Below, in pieces: positions 42,596 to 52,275 of a stretch of DNA of 64,000 nt. A model generated the notes under the pieces. That model was not told the DNA's origin. It searched no databases and was given only the letters and a program-made list of their open reading frames with translations. The position numbers were made by a program, and so were the translations under genes. Position 1 is the first letter of the stretch; each line of letters begins with the position of its first letter. Origin of the DNA: JARRKU01 sp963675565 (GTDB taxonomy: Bacteria; Desulfobacterota; Desulfobacteria; Desulfobacterales; Desulfosarcinaceae); the NCBI GenBank assembly GCA_963675565.2, contig CAXXYD010000004.1:2604001-2668000 (forward strand). The letters run 5' to 3'.

Positions 42596-43204
42596 ATGGC
42601 GAAAAAGTGCACACAGTGCTCAAAAAACCGGTGGCAGGACCATTACGCCCGGCGGGCCAAGAAGGAGAATTATGCGGCCCGCTCGGTGTACAAACTGGCC
42701 GAGATTCAAAAAAAACACCGGGTGATCCGCAAAGGGGACTGTGTGCTGGACCTGGGCTGCGCCCCGGGGTCATGGCTGCAGTTTGCCGCCGAGCAGACCG
42801 GTGCCCAGGGCAAGGTGGTCGGCGTGGACCTCAAGGCGGTGACCATACCGCTGCCGGGCCATGTGCAGGTACACACCGGCGATATCCATGATCTGGAGGC
42901 CGAAGGCGGCGGCTTGCTGAGCCAGGAATTTGCGGTGGTTCTCAGCGACATGGCGCCGGCCACCACAGGCAACAAGCACGCGGATGCGGTGCGTTCCTTT
43001 GTGCTTTGCGAAACGGCTCTGGCGGTTGCCCGTGCGGTATTGCGGCCGGGGGGCCATTTTATCTGCAAGATTTTTCAGGGAGAGGATTTTCAAAATTTTT
43101 GTGATAAGGTAAAGACACAATTTGAACGGATGCACATATTCAAACCCCAGAGCAGCCGCAAGGGCAGTAAAGAGATTTTCATTATCGGTCTGCATAAAAA
43201 ATAA
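42596..43204 (+). CDS. rlmE: 23S rRNA (uridine-2'-O-)-methyltransferase RlmE/FtsJ
   Basis: The 202-residue protein has RSVYKLAEIQKKHRVI with the first catalytic lysine, the SAM-binding VLDLGCAPGSWLQ, a catalytic aspartate in VLSDMAP, a lysine in FICKIFQGED and a glutamate in KEIFIIGL, giving the K-D-K-E set. It methylates U2552 in the ribosomal A loop. GGAAGG precedes the ATG. A short CTQC...basic N-terminal extension is present. Confidence 0.92.
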   Translation: MAKKCTQCSKNRWQDHYARRAKKENYAARSVYKLAEIQKKHRVIRKGDCVLDLGCAPGSWLQFAAEQTGAQGKVVGVDLKAVTIPLPGHVQVHTGDIHDLEAEGGGLLSQEFAVVLSDMAPATTGNKHADAVRSFVLCETALAVARAVLRPGGHFICKIFQGEDFQNFCDKVKTQFERMHIFKPQSSRKGSKEIFIIGLHKK

Positions 43205-43307
43205 AGGTCGATGCGTAAAAAATTCGGCGTGCCGGATGCCACTGCCGGCCGCTTCACAACCAACACAATGCATTATCGGCACGTTGTTTTAATCAGGAGG
43301 TCGCACT

Positions 43308-44048
43308 ATGTCGGGTCATTCCAAATGGGCCAATATCAAACACCGCAAGGGGGCGCAGGACGCCCGGCGCGGTAAGATTTTCACCAAGCTGATCAAAGAG
43401 ATCATCACCGCGGCCCGCATCGGCGGCGGCGACATCGATTCCAATCCCCGTTTGCGGTCTGCCGTGATGGCCGCAAAAAACGAAAACATGCCCAAGGAAA
43501 ACTGGGATCGGGCCATCAAGAAAGGCACCGGCGAACTGGAGGGAATCAATTACGAAGAGTCCAGCTATGAAGGCTATGGCCCCGGCGGCGCCGCTATTCT
43601 CGTCGAGGCCCTCACCGACAACAAAAACCGTGCGGTTTCCGAAATCCGCCATGCCATCACCAAGCACGGCGGCAATTTGGGTGAGAATGGCTGTGTGGCC
43701 TATATGTTCGATAAAAAGGGCTACCTGGTGGTGGAAAAAAGTGAAATCGATGAGGACGCCCTCATGGAGACGGCCCTGGAGGCCGGGGCCGAGGATGTGC
43801 GTGAAGACGGCGATAACTGGGAGGTCATAACGGCGCCGGAGGATTTCGAGGCCGTCAAAGAGGCCATGGATGCAGCTTCCATCACCACCATTGCCGCCGA
43901 GGTGACCATGCTGCCCCAGACCATGGCGCCCCTGGACGGGGATACGGCGCTGAAGATGATCAAGCTGATCGACATGCTGGAAGACTGCGACGATGTCCAG
44001 AAGGTCTATACCAATGCGGATATTCCCGATGACATCGAGATCGATTAG
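43308..44048 (+). CDS. yebC: YebC/PmpR family regulator
   Basis: The 246-residue protein starts MSGHSKWANIKHRKGAQDARRGKIFTKLIKEI, the family hallmark. It has NENMPKENWDRAIKKGTGEL, YEGYGPGGAAILVEALTDNKNRAVSEIRH and a C-terminal DIDMLEDCDDVQKVYTN-type end. Such proteins act as transcription regulators or help translation of difficult peptide stretches. A strong AGGAGG stands before the ATG. Confidence 0.95.
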   Translation: MSGHSKWANIKHRKGAQDARRGKIFTKLIKEIITAARIGGGDIDSNPRLRSAVMAAKNENMPKENWDRAIKKGTGELEGINYEESSYEGYGPGGAAILVEALTDNKNRAVSEIRHAITKHGGNLGENGCVAYMFDKKGYLVVEKSEIDEDALMETALEAGAEDVREDGDNWEVITAPEDFEAVKEAMDAASITTIAAEVTMLPQTMAPLDGDTALKMIKLIDMLEDCDDVQKVYTNADIPDDIEID

Positions 44049-44105
44049 GCCGATCCCGCCCGGAGGACCCTCCGGACCCGGATTTCCATTTTAACAGGAG
44101 ACATT

Positions 44106-45602
44106 ATGTCGGCAGCCTATTTGACCATTGGTGCGGCAGACGGCAGCCCGGTCCGGCAGTCGGGCCGCATGAGCAACCGCCACGGCCTGGTGGCCGGCGC
44201 CACCGGCACGGGCAAGACCGTCACCCTGCAGGTACTGGCGGAAGGATTTTCCCGCATGGGGGTTCCGGTGTTCGCCGTGGACGTCAAGGGCGATCTTTCC
44301 GGAATTGCCGCAGCCGGCAAGCCTCATCCCAAAATCGACGAGCGCCTGGCACGCATTCCCTTGCCGGATTATCGCCAGCAGCCCAGCCCTGCTGTTTTCT
44401 GGGATATGGACGCCCGCAGCGGGCATCCCGTGCGCACCACCATATCGGAAATGGGCCCCCTGCTGCTGTCCAGCCTGCTGGAACTCAATGATACCCAGAC
44501 CAGCGTGCTGTATGCCGGTTTCGATCTGGCCGACGACCAGGGGTTGCTGCTGCTGGACCTCAAAGATTTGCGCGCTCTGCTGGCCTGGATGGGAGGCAAT
44601 GCATCGGATTTGAGCGCCGAATACGGCAATATCAGCAAATCCAGCCTGGGCGCCATCCAGCGGCGGCTGCTGGTTCTGGAAGAACAGGGCGCCGAACTGT
44701 TCTTCGGCGAGCCGGCCCTTCAACTGGCCGATATCATGCACACCGATTTTTCAGGCCGGGGGGTGGTCAGCATTTTTGACGCCCGGCGCATTATACACCA
44801 GGCGCCCAAGGTCTACGCCGCTTTCCTGCTCTGGCTAATGGCCGAGCTGTTCGAACAACTGCCCGAGGCCGGGGACCAGGACGTGCCGAAGCTGGTGCTT
44901 TTTTTCGACGAAGCCCACCTGCTCTTTGACGGGGCCCCAAAACCCCTGTTGGACAAGATCGAGCAGGTGGTGCGGCTGATCCGGTCCAAGGGCGTGGGTA
45001 TCTATTTTATTACCCAGAGCCCGCTGGATATTCCCGAAGATGTTCTGGGGCAGCTGGGCATGAAAGTGCAGCACGCATTGCGCGCGTTTACCCCCAAAGA
45101 CCAGAAGACCATCCGTGCCGTGGGCGCCTCTTTTGTCGCCAACCCCGATTTCGACACAGCCGATGCGGTGACCACCCTGGGCACCGGCGAGGCACTGGTA
45201 TCCGTTCTGAGTGAAGACGGCCGCCCCCTTGCGGTGCAGCGGACCCTGATCAGTCCGCCGGAAAGCCGGATCGGGCCGCTGAGCGAGTCCGAACGCAGTG
45301 CCCTCATCCAGCGCTCGCCCATTCGCGGGCGTTACGATACGCCGCTGGATCGCCAGTCGGCCTATGAACTGCTCAAGGAGCGCGCCGATTCGGTCAAGGC
45401 CCGCGAGGCGCAGCAGCAGGCCGAGATAGAGGCCGCCAAGCGACGGCAGCAGCAAGAGCGCGCCCAGCGCCGCAGCACGGGCGGCCGTTCCAGGCAATCG
45501 GCCGGCGAGGCCATGGTGAAAAGCGCCGCCCGGGCCATCGGCAGCCAGATCGGCCGCCAGATTATCCGCGGTGTCCTGGGTTCCATATTCGGCCGAAGAT
45601 AG
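44106..45602 (+). CDS. HerA-like ATPase (DUF853 family)
   Basis: The 498-residue protein has a Walker A motif GATGTGKTVTLQ at residues ~36-47 and a Walker B motif LVLFFDEAHLLFDG near residue 265. YFITQSPLDIPEDVLGQLGMKVQHALRAFTPKDQK, typical of DUF853, follows. The C-terminus is a charged coiled coil (KAREAQQQAEIEAAKRRQQQERAQRR) and a glycine/arginine tail. It belongs to the FtsK-HerA superfamily; the role of this branch is not settled. No nuclease partner (NurA) is adjacent. Confidence 0.87.
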   Translation: MSAAYLTIGAADGSPVRQSGRMSNRHGLVAGATGTGKTVTLQVLAEGFSRMGVPVFAVDVKGDLSGIAAAGKPHPKIDERLARIPLPDYRQQPSPAVFWDMDARSGHPVRTTISEMGPLLLSSLLELNDTQTSVLYAGFDLADDQGLLLLDLKDLRALLAWMGGNASDLSAEYGNISKSSLGAIQRRLLVLEEQGAELFFGEPALQLADIMHTDFSGRGVVSIFDARRIIHQAPKVYAAFLLWLMAELFEQLPEAGDQDVPKLVLFFDEAHLLFDGAPKPLLDKIEQVVRLIRSKGVGIYFITQSPLDIPEDVLGQLGMKVQHALRAFTPKDQKTIRAVGASFVANPDFDTADAVTTLGTGEALVSVLSEDGRPLAVQRTLISPPESRIGPLSESERSALIQRSPIRGRYDTPLDRQSAYELLKERADSVKAREAQQQAEIEAAKRRQQQERAQRRSTGGRSRQSAGEAMVKSAARAIGSQIGRQIIRGVLGSIFGRR

Positions 45603-45968
45603 CCGCTTTTTTCCTATATTCCCCAAAGATTACATCGAAAACGCCGAATGGCACGTGCGGTTGCGTTCTTTTGGCTTCCTTAAGCCGAGGGTCTGCTCGC
45701 CGGTGCAAAAATTCAAGTGCACGCGAAAGGCGACAAAGAAATCACTTTCGCCGCGATTCCATCCAAAAGCATTTACACCGCGTAAATAATACTGACAATT
45801 TCATGGTTTTCCTGCCAGGGCGACGGGCGCCCGCATATGGAATAACATATCGAAATAATGTTGTTTATATAAAAAGTGTGTACATTAAAAAACTGGTACC
45901 CCTTTTGCGAATACTTTTTCGCGCAGCTGTTTCCACCGCCAGTTCGCTGAAAAGGAGTTTATATCGCT
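45603..45968. other. intergenic region before the sensor kinase
   Basis: There are 366 bases with no complete gene. A short stretch at 45681-45786 reads AEGLLAGAKIQVHAKGDKEITF...IYTA and a stop, with protein-like composition but no start codon, so it may be the tail of a deleted gene. AT-rich sequence at 45840-45900 probably carries the kinase promoter. No terminator hairpin is obvious. Confidence 0.35.
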
Positions 45969-47663
45969 TTGGACAAAAACGCATATACTTCTGTCAGACG
46001 ATTTATCCTGATCACCATGATTCTGGTGCCGTCTATTCCCTTTCTGATGGTCATCGGTATCGGATACCACTATTTTTCTCTTTCCATTGAAAACAGCACC
46101 ATTGCTTCCATGAAGCGCATTGTGGCGGATCATCGGCAAATGATTTCATCCTTCTTGTCGGAAAGGAAAAACGATCTCGAAATGATCGTCAACACGGTCA
46201 GCTTTGATGAGATTACACAGCCCGAGCGCTTGTCCAGTCTGTTTGTCCAACTCCAGAAAACGTCAAGCGCGTTTTCGGATCTGGGCATCTTCGATAAAAA
46301 CGGTCTGCATGTAGCCTATCACGGGCCCTATAATCTTACCGGTAAGATTTACCGGGACGCGCCCTGGTTTCAGGAAACCCTGAAAAACGGCGTGTATATC
46401 AGCAATGTCTTTCTTGGTTTCCGTAATGTCCCCCATTTTATCATTGCCGTGGCGGGCAGGCGAAACGGCGACTCATGGGTGATTCGGGCAACGGTGGATT
46501 CACAGCAGTTCAATACCCTGGTGCGGCAGGTGCGGATAGGGAAAACCGGTGAGGCTTACCTGCTCAACAGCCAGGGCGTGCTTCAGACCGACCGGCGAAG
46601 CGGGGGTACTTTGATGGAAAAGCCTCCGGAGCCCATTCCGACCCCCCCCGAGGGCGATGACGTCCATACTATGATTCACAGCCCGGAAGGGGGGGAGATA
46701 TTTCTTTATGCCACCGCCTGGCTCAAGGATCGGCAGTGGTTGCTTGTGGTGCGTCAGGAGAAAGCGGATGCTTTCAGCGCCCTGCGCAAATCCTGGCTTC
46801 CGGTGGCGTTGACTTCGCTGATTGGCGGCGCCTGCATTGTGTGGGCGGCGTTTACGCTGACCGGTGCCATTGTCCGCAAAATGGAAAAAACCGACACTGA
46901 GAAAGTGCTGCTGAGCCAGCAACTTGTCGGGGCATCGCGCCTGGCGGAGCTGGGGGAGATGTCCGCCGGTTTCGCTCATGAGATCAACAATCCTTTGCAG
47001 GTCATTAGTGCCGAACTGTCACTGATTCGGACGCTCCAGACGGAAATGGTCGAAACGGGCCAGCTTTCCAGGGGCGAATCCTATGAAGAAATTACCGACA
47101 GTATGGACCAGATCAAGACGCAGATTGATCGTTGCTCCAAAATCACCCGCTCCATTTTAAAATTCGGTCGCCAGGAAGACGGTTGTGACGCGTTGGTGGC
47201 GCTGGACAAAGTGGTGCCTGAAATCATTGATATGGTGAAGAAAAAAGCCGAAGTGCACAGCATTCGGATAGACTGCCGGTTACCCGAAAAGACAATACGG
47301 GTTACGGCCGATCCGTCCAGACTTCAACAAGTTTTGCTGAACCTGCTCAATAACGCCATGGACGCTATCCTGGACAAGAACGGAAGTGCCGGAGGACTTA
47401 TCCATGTCTCTGTCAGCAATGGATCGGACGGAATGGCCGCCATTGAAGTGCGCGATAGCGGTTCCGGGATTCAACCTGAAAACCTGGAAAAGATTTTCAC
47501 CCCGTTTTTTACGACCAAACCGGTCGGTAAAGGCACAGGGCTGGGGTTGTCGGTTTGCTATGGCATCATTGAGCAGATGGGCGGGAAAATGGCGGTGTCC
47601 AGCAAGGTTGGGACTGGTACCGAATTCACCGTAAAACTTCCCATCGGACGACTCAAGGTTTGA
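45969..47663 (+). CDS. membrane sensor histidine kinase (dCache-HisKA-HATPase)
   Basis: The 564-residue protein starts at a TTG with AAGGAG 11 bases upstream. It has two membrane segments (FILITMILVPSIPFLMVIGIGY and LPVALTSLIGGACIVWAAFTL). Between them lies a periplasmic Cache-type domain (SAFSDLGIFDKNGLHVAYHGPY... and VFLGFRNVPHFIIAV). The kinase has the H box SRLAELGEMSAGFAHEINNPLQV, N box LLNLLNNAMDAI, and DSGSGI and GKGTGLGLSVCYGI. Its partner is surely the response regulator 80 bases downstream. It resembles DctB-type sensors of organic anions, which suits the anion transporter further on. Confidence 0.9.
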   Translation: MDKNAYTSVRRFILITMILVPSIPFLMVIGIGYHYFSLSIENSTIASMKRIVADHRQMISSFLSERKNDLEMIVNTVSFDEITQPERLSSLFVQLQKTSSAFSDLGIFDKNGLHVAYHGPYNLTGKIYRDAPWFQETLKNGVYISNVFLGFRNVPHFIIAVAGRRNGDSWVIRATVDSQQFNTLVRQVRIGKTGEAYLLNSQGVLQTDRRSGGTLMEKPPEPIPTPPEGDDVHTMIHSPEGGEIFLYATAWLKDRQWLLVVRQEKADAFSALRKSWLPVALTSLIGGACIVWAAFTLTGAIVRKMEKTDTEKVLLSQQLVGASRLAELGEMSAGFAHEINNPLQVISAELSLIRTLQTEMVETGQLSRGESYEEITDSMDQIKTQIDRCSKITRSILKFGRQEDGCDALVALDKVVPEIIDMVKKKAEVHSIRIDCRLPEKTIRVTADPSRLQQVLLNLLNNAMDAILDKNGSAGGLIHVSVSNGSDGMAAIEVRDSGSGIQPENLEKIFTPFFTTKPVGKGTGLGLSVCYGIIEQMGGKMAVSSKVGTGTEFTVKLPIGRLKV

Positions 47664-47744
47664 GTTCTTTGCCGGGTATCCAGATGCCGTAAGGACCGGT
47701 TTTCAGGATCGGTGGCAAGAAGATAGAAAAAAGGAGAACGAAGG

Positions 47745-48191
47745 ATGGACAATCTTAAATTGATGATCGTGGATGATGAGGAGCGCTTCCTGGCGACAAC
47801 CGAAAAGCTGTTGCGGAAAAAAAATGTCGACGTGGTGACGGCCTCCAGCGGTGCCGAGGCTCTGGAAAAGTTAAGAGCTCAAGCCGTGCACGTGGTGATT
47901 CTCGATGTGAAGATGCCGGGAATGGATGGTGTGGCCACGCTCAAGGAGATCAAAAGGCAGTTTCCCCTGGTGGAAGTGATTATGCTCACAGGTCATGCCA
48001 CTGTGGAATCGGCGGTGGAGGGGCTCCAAACCGGGGCGGTGGATTACCTGATGAAGCCGGCGGATCCAGACCTGATTCTCCAAAAAGCCACCGATGCGTA
48101 CCACCGGCGAATGGGTGTAGAGGAGAAAATCCGGGTGGCCCGCATGCGGTGGCTGATGAAATCCCCGCGCGAGATGCTGAAAAACGCTTGA
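47745..48191 (+). CDS. single-domain response regulator
   Basis: The 148-residue protein is a receiver domain: KLMIVDDEERFL, the phospho-acceptor aspartate in VVILDVKMPGMDG, the threonine in VIMLTGHA and the lysine in YLMKPADPD. A short helical tail of about 25 residues follows with no DNA-binding domain. It is preceded by AAGGAGAACGAAGG and paired with the sensor kinase upstream. Confidence 0.9.
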   Translation: MDNLKLMIVDDEERFLATTEKLLRKKNVDVVTASSGAEALEKLRAQAVHVVILDVKMPGMDGVATLKEIKRQFPLVEVIMLTGHATVESAVEGLQTGAVDYLMKPADPDLILQKATDAYHRRMGVEEKIRVARMRWLMKSPREMLKNA

Positions 48192-48295
48192 TGTGCAGCC
48201 TGTTATTGTGATCCATGCATAGGCCGTCCATATAGCGACGCTGAAACCAGATTGATCAGCAAAGGAAAACCACTTTCGACGTTGAGGAATCTAAT

Positions 48296-50146
48296 ATGGC
48301 AAAGCAGGAAAAAAAAGTCACCGGCTACGATAAGTATGTAGACTGGAAATTGTTCAGCATTCCCTTGGTGTTGCTTTTTGTAATTCTTATCATACCCATG
48401 CCGTACGGAATGAAAGACGTGGGCACCGAATACCGCATCGGGCCGAAGGCGGTGATTTCCCATATCACCCAGGCGCTGTTCGGCACCAGCCAATCCGACG
48501 CCCTGCAGTGGCAGTTGCTGTGCGCCCAGATCATGGAACGAAACATGAACATGGGCGCCCTTTCCCGGGAGCGGTATCTCAAACGCGATCTCAAATGGTG
48601 CAAGAGTAATAAAATAAATACGGATCAGGTTAATTTTGACAAGGCCCGCACCTTCATCGACACCCAGCAGACAGACGCTGCTTACCGGCAGTTGATGCAA
48701 AACGCCTTGACTCTTCGTAAGGAGGGACTCAAATACGAAGAGTTGTCGGACAAGGACAGAAAGGCGGCCGACGTAGGCGCCTGGCACATCAAGGTGGCTA
48801 TCGCCATGACAGTATTCGTGGTGCTGTGTTTCCTCACCGAATGCATTCCCCTGCCGGGGGTCGCCTTCTGCATCGGGCTGATGCTCGTTTTTACCGGCGT
48901 GACCACCCGCAAGGAGGTGGCCATGCTCTACTGGGACGACGCCTGTTGGTTCATCATGGGCAGTCTCATGTTTGCTGCCGCTTTCGTCAAAACCGGTGTG
49001 GACAAGCGGGTCTGCCTGATGATGTTCCGCAAGCTGGCGGTCCCCAACGTGCGCTGGATCACCCTCATTTTCTTTGTGATCATCACCCCCCTGGCGGCTT
49101 TTATTTCCGACCATGCCCTGGCCGCCATGTTCCTGCCCATCGGTATGTTGCTTTATCAGAACAGCCTGACGAAAGAAGTCCCCAGCGATCCTGAACTGGG
49201 CAAGATGCTTATGATCGCCATCGCCATGGCCTGCAACGTCGGCGGGCCCGGGGCCCCTTCCGGCGGTGCCCGCAATGTTATCATGATGACTTACCTGGCG
49301 GACATGTTCGGCATGGACATCGGCTATTTCCAGTGGATCACATACTGCTTTCCGTTCCTGCTGTTTATGATCCCGACCACCTGGCTGATGGTTAACTGGC
49401 GTTTCAAACCTGCGATCACTTCGTTGAAGCCGGCCATGGCCCATCTGCAAAATGAGATCAGCCGTATGGGCGGTTGGAACCGCAAGCAGATCATCGCACT
49501 GATTATTTTCGGTTTGATGGTGTTCGGCTGGTTTACGGAAAAAGAGTTCTACAACCTGGGGATCTACCCTGTACGTTTGGGCATCGGCGTCATTGCGGTG
49601 GCCGGCGCAGTGGGCTACCTGCTTTTTGGGGTGGTCAACTGGCGGGATTACCAGGAGAAGGTCGACTGGGGGGTGGTTTGGCTCTATGCCGGTGCCATCA
49701 TTTTCGGGCGCACCCTGGACAGTACCGGGGCCGCATACTGGCTGGCCCGCAGCGCCCTGGACGCTTTGGCGCCTCTGGGGATGGATGCCGGGCTGCCGCT
49801 GATGGCTGTCAGCAACGGGCTGACGGCCGTTATCACGAACCTGATGGCCGATGGCCCTGCCGCCGCCGCTGTGGGTCCGATAACCCTGAATATGGCCGGT
49901 CTGGTGCACCCGGGCAGCGCTTATCTGCCTTTTATGGCCATGGCGACAGCCATCTCCTCGTCCTTTGCCTATTGTCTCATCATCGGCACGCCGCCCAACG
50001 CCATTGTCTACGCCAGCGGCTACCTGGAGCCCAAGGACTACCTGCGGGTCGGCCTGCCCATATGGATCATCGCCAACATCGCACTGTTATTGGTGTCAGG
50101 CGTATATTGGAACTACAGGGGATTCGGCGGTCTGCCGGGGTTTTGA
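48296..50146 (+). CDS. DASS-family sodium:anion symporter with a large cytoplasmic insert
   Basis: The 616-residue transporter begins with one membrane segment. A ~110-residue soluble region follows (residues 50-165, LKWCKSNKINTD...). The DASS/ArsB-like core comes next: TECIPLPGVAFCIGLMLVFTGVTTRKE, FISDHALAAMFLPIG, ACNVGGPGAPSGGARNVIMM, ITNLMADGPAAAAVGPI and IIGTPPNAIVYASGYL. The SNT-like motifs appear in modified form (SDH and MAD). It likely imports a di- or tricarboxylate, sulfate or a sulfonate. Two small membrane proteins and two-component genes surround it. Confidence 0.87.
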   Translation: MAKQEKKVTGYDKYVDWKLFSIPLVLLFVILIIPMPYGMKDVGTEYRIGPKAVISHITQALFGTSQSDALQWQLLCAQIMERNMNMGALSRERYLKRDLKWCKSNKINTDQVNFDKARTFIDTQQTDAAYRQLMQNALTLRKEGLKYEELSDKDRKAADVGAWHIKVAIAMTVFVVLCFLTECIPLPGVAFCIGLMLVFTGVTTRKEVAMLYWDDACWFIMGSLMFAAAFVKTGVDKRVCLMMFRKLAVPNVRWITLIFFVIITPLAAFISDHALAAMFLPIGMLLYQNSLTKEVPSDPELGKMLMIAIAMACNVGGPGAPSGGARNVIMMTYLADMFGMDIGYFQWITYCFPFLLFMIPTTWLMVNWRFKPAITSLKPAMAHLQNEISRMGGWNRKQIIALIIFGLMVFGWFTEKEFYNLGIYPVRLGIGVIAVAGAVGYLLFGVVNWRDYQEKVDWGVVWLYAGAIIFGRTLDSTGAAYWLARSALDALAPLGMDAGLPLMAVSNGLTAVITNLMADGPAAAAVGPITLNMAGLVHPGSAYLPFMAMATAISSSFAYCLIIGTPPNAIVYASGYLEPKDYLRVGLPIWIIANIALLLVSGVYWNYRGFGGLPGF

Positions 50147-50174
50147 AATGACTGAGCAAGGAGAAGAGATCACC

Positions 50175-50333
50175 ATGGAATCAAAATCAAAAGGGTGGCT
50201 TGCCGACACTTTTCCGGTGCGTTTTCGAAGGGGCAGAATCTGGTACACCAAAGAGATCGAGCGGCGGGTTTTTTTTCTCCTGACCCTGATCATGCTGGTT
50301 GCCGGCATTCTTTATAAATTGGGGGTAATGTGA
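50175..50333 (+). CDS. small one-segment membrane protein
   Basis: The 52-residue product MESKSKGWLADTFPVRFRRGRIWYTKE ends in one membrane segment (VFFLLTLIMLVAGILYKLGVM). AAGGAG lies 11 bases upstream of this ATG; an in-frame ATG at 50148 would add nine residues. It starts right after the transporter gene and one base before the next gene, so it may be a small subunit of the transporter. Confidence 0.65.
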   Translation: MESKSKGWLADTFPVRFRRGRIWYTKEIERRVFFLLTLIMLVAGILYKLGVM

Positions 50334-50334
50334 A

Positions 50335-50868
50335 ATGATCGAGCGTACTTGCGGCAAAACCGGTCTGTTTTTCGGTCAGGCATTCATGGGGGCGCTGCCG
50401 GGATTGATATTATCTCCGCGGCGTTGGTTCAGTGAGATTTTCCCCCTCACGACCCAGGGAGAAGCATTGGGCCTGCTCTTTCTGTCCAGTTTCTTTTATG
50501 CTGCTGCAGGCGCTATGCCTGCCTCCGGCGGCGGCAATATTCTGCCGGGTGCGATTTTGATGGTGAACGCCCTCGGGATGACCGTGCTGTGCGCCGCCAT
50601 TGCATGGTTTGTTATAGCCATCGGCAGCAGACAGCACATTCGCTTTTCGCTTGTCCTGCGGGTCTTTGCTTACGGAGCGAGCCCTGTTCTGCTGATTGCC
50701 TGGGTGCCGTTTTCCTTTTTTTTCACCGAACCCTGGAAATGGGTACTGGTTGGCATGGGCTTGGTATACGGCCTGGGCATGGGCAAACGGAGTACAGTTG
50801 CGACGCTGCTGATCACGGCATCCCTGACGGTGGTTCTATTTTTGACTATTTTACGCCTGATGGTATAG
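50335..50868 (+). CDS. Yip1-domain-like membrane protein
   Basis: The 177-residue protein has a soluble start (GLILSPRRWFSEIFP, the usual Yip1 opening) followed by about five membrane segments (ALGLLFLSSFFYAAAGAM, LPGAILMVNALGMTVLCAAIAWFVIAI, VFAYGASPVLLIAWVPFSFFF). Bacterial Yip1-like proteins are of unknown role. Its place between the transporter and a response regulator suggests a part in membrane transport or sensing. Confidence 0.7.
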   Translation: MIERTCGKTGLFFGQAFMGALPGLILSPRRWFSEIFPLTTQGEALGLLFLSSFFYAAAGAMPASGGGNILPGAILMVNALGMTVLCAAIAWFVIAIGSRQHIRFSLVLRVFAYGASPVLLIAWVPFSFFFTEPWKWVLVGMGLVYGLGMGKRSTVATLLITASLTVVLFLTILRLMV

Positions 50869-50960
50869 CCGACGCAGCCGGTAGTTAGAGGAGCCTGAGC
50901 CGTACGGGCGGATCGGGAAAGAAAAACCGGTCTGACGCTAAACACGATGGAGACAATGAC

Positions 50961-51863
50961 ATGAGCAAAAAAATAACCGTATTGATGGTTGACGATGAAG
51001 TCCAATTCCGTGAAACGACCAAAAAAATACTAGAAAAAAAGGGTTTTAATATGCTTATGGCCGCCGATGGGCAGGAAGCATTGGCACAACTGGCCAACGC
51101 TCCCGACGTGGTGGTTTTGGACATCCGGATGCCAGGAATGGATGGGAACGAGACGCTGGCGGAAATCAAGCACGTAAAGCCGGATATTCCGGTGATCATG
51201 CTCACGGGTCACGGTGCTGACGATACTGCCAAAAAGGCCCTAGTGCAGGGGGCTTTCGATTTTCTCACCAAACCATGTGATGTAGACACGCTGGCGCTGC
51301 GAATACTGGATGCCTGTGAGCACACTGCCTCGGGGACATCCGATGATGTCGAGCGCAAAGTGGAAGATGTAATGATACCTGTGGAAGCTTATGCCCAGTT
51401 GCTGGAAAGCCAGACGGTGGCCGAGGGTATCAAGGAGCTCAAGCGGACTTTTTCCCCTCAAATGCGCACCGGCAGCATCATGGAAACCGGCCACCGGAGC
51501 TTGCTGGTATTTGATGCCGACGGAAACCTGAAGGGCATTCTGGCTATAATGGATCTGCTGGAAGCAATACTGCCAGGCTATTTGTCCGCCCCCAAGCCGT
51601 CCACGGCGGACAGTATGCAATACTCCCCGATGTTTTGGTCCGGTATGTTTACCCGCGAAGTGCGCCAGTTGGCGACAACCCCGGTGGGGGAATTGATGTC
51701 GCCGACGCCGCCTTCCATTGATCACGACGCCAACTTGATGGAGGTGGCTTACATGATGGCCAGGAACAACTGCCGCCGCATGGTGGTTTTTCAGAAAGGC
51801 AAGATTGTCGGCGTCATTCGTGAGCAGGATCTGTTCTTCGAAATGGAGCGTGTATTGCGGTAA
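50961..51863 (+). CDS. response regulator with receiver and CBS domains
   Basis: The 300-residue protein has a receiver (TVLMVDDEVQF, VVVLDIRMPGMDG, VIMLTGHGAD, FLTKPCDVD) and a CBS pair from about residue 135. The CBS ends are GHRSLLVFDADGNLKGILAIMDLLEAIL and NCRRMVVFQKGKIVGVIREQDLFFEM. CBS pairs bind adenine nucleotides or similar ligands, so the output may couple phosphorylation to energy state. No DNA-binding domain is present. It lies after the transport genes. Confidence 0.87.
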   Translation: MSKKITVLMVDDEVQFRETTKKILEKKGFNMLMAADGQEALAQLANAPDVVVLDIRMPGMDGNETLAEIKHVKPDIPVIMLTGHGADDTAKKALVQGAFDFLTKPCDVDTLALRILDACEHTASGTSDDVERKVEDVMIPVEAYAQLLESQTVAEGIKELKRTFSPQMRTGSIMETGHRSLLVFDADGNLKGILAIMDLLEAILPGYLSAPKPSTADSMQYSPMFWSGMFTREVRQLATTPVGELMSPTPPSIDHDANLMEVAYMMARNNCRRMVVFQKGKIVGVIREQDLFFEMERVLR

Positions 51864-52275
51864 TCTGCCATATCGTTGTGCATTTGCTCCTTCCCCCCAG
51901 GCCCGGAGACGAATTCATCCCTCTCCTGGAAATCGTCTCCGGGCCCCCTCAGCATTTTCGTGACGGCACCTGGTGTTGCAACCCTCGATCATTTTCCGGA
52001 TGAGACTGTCTTTATCCGCAAGATGAGCTATGGCCCTGTCGGGCATTATTTCGTTTGTCATGGGGTTTGTATAAGTTGGCCATGGTCTATAGCGGCTTTC
52101 AACTGCCGGGTGGATACCTATAAGGACCGGTGGCTGGCAATAGCATATGGGCCGGATTTGGTTATTATCGTTCATTTTGGTTATTATTAGTTTATATTTT
52201 ATATAGGAATTGACACTGGCGGTGTTAATTGTCTAAAACGTAGCCGTATTAACTGATAAAGGAGATGAACCAGCC
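51864..52275. other. intergenic region with a strong hairpin
   Basis: There are 412 bases without a gene. GCCCGGAGACGA (51901-51912) pairs perfectly with TCGTCTCCGGGC (51933-51944), a likely transcription end for the operon although no T-run follows. TTGACA at 52209 could be a -35 box for the regulator gene, with only a weak -10. Confidence 0.5.

Noticed and set aside
45681..45786. Possible C-terminal gene fragment before the sensor kinase
   Set aside because: Only about 34 codons, no start and no family match.
48203..49909. A 568-codon open frame antisense to the anion transporter gene
   Set aside because: It mirrors the codon bias of the GC-rich transporter gene, its product is rich in H, Q, G and R with no domain, and the sense frame has clear DASS motifs.
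52205..52240. Promoter with TTGACA upstream of the tungstate regulator gene
   Set aside because: The -10 region at the right distance is poor; mentioned only as a weak possibility.
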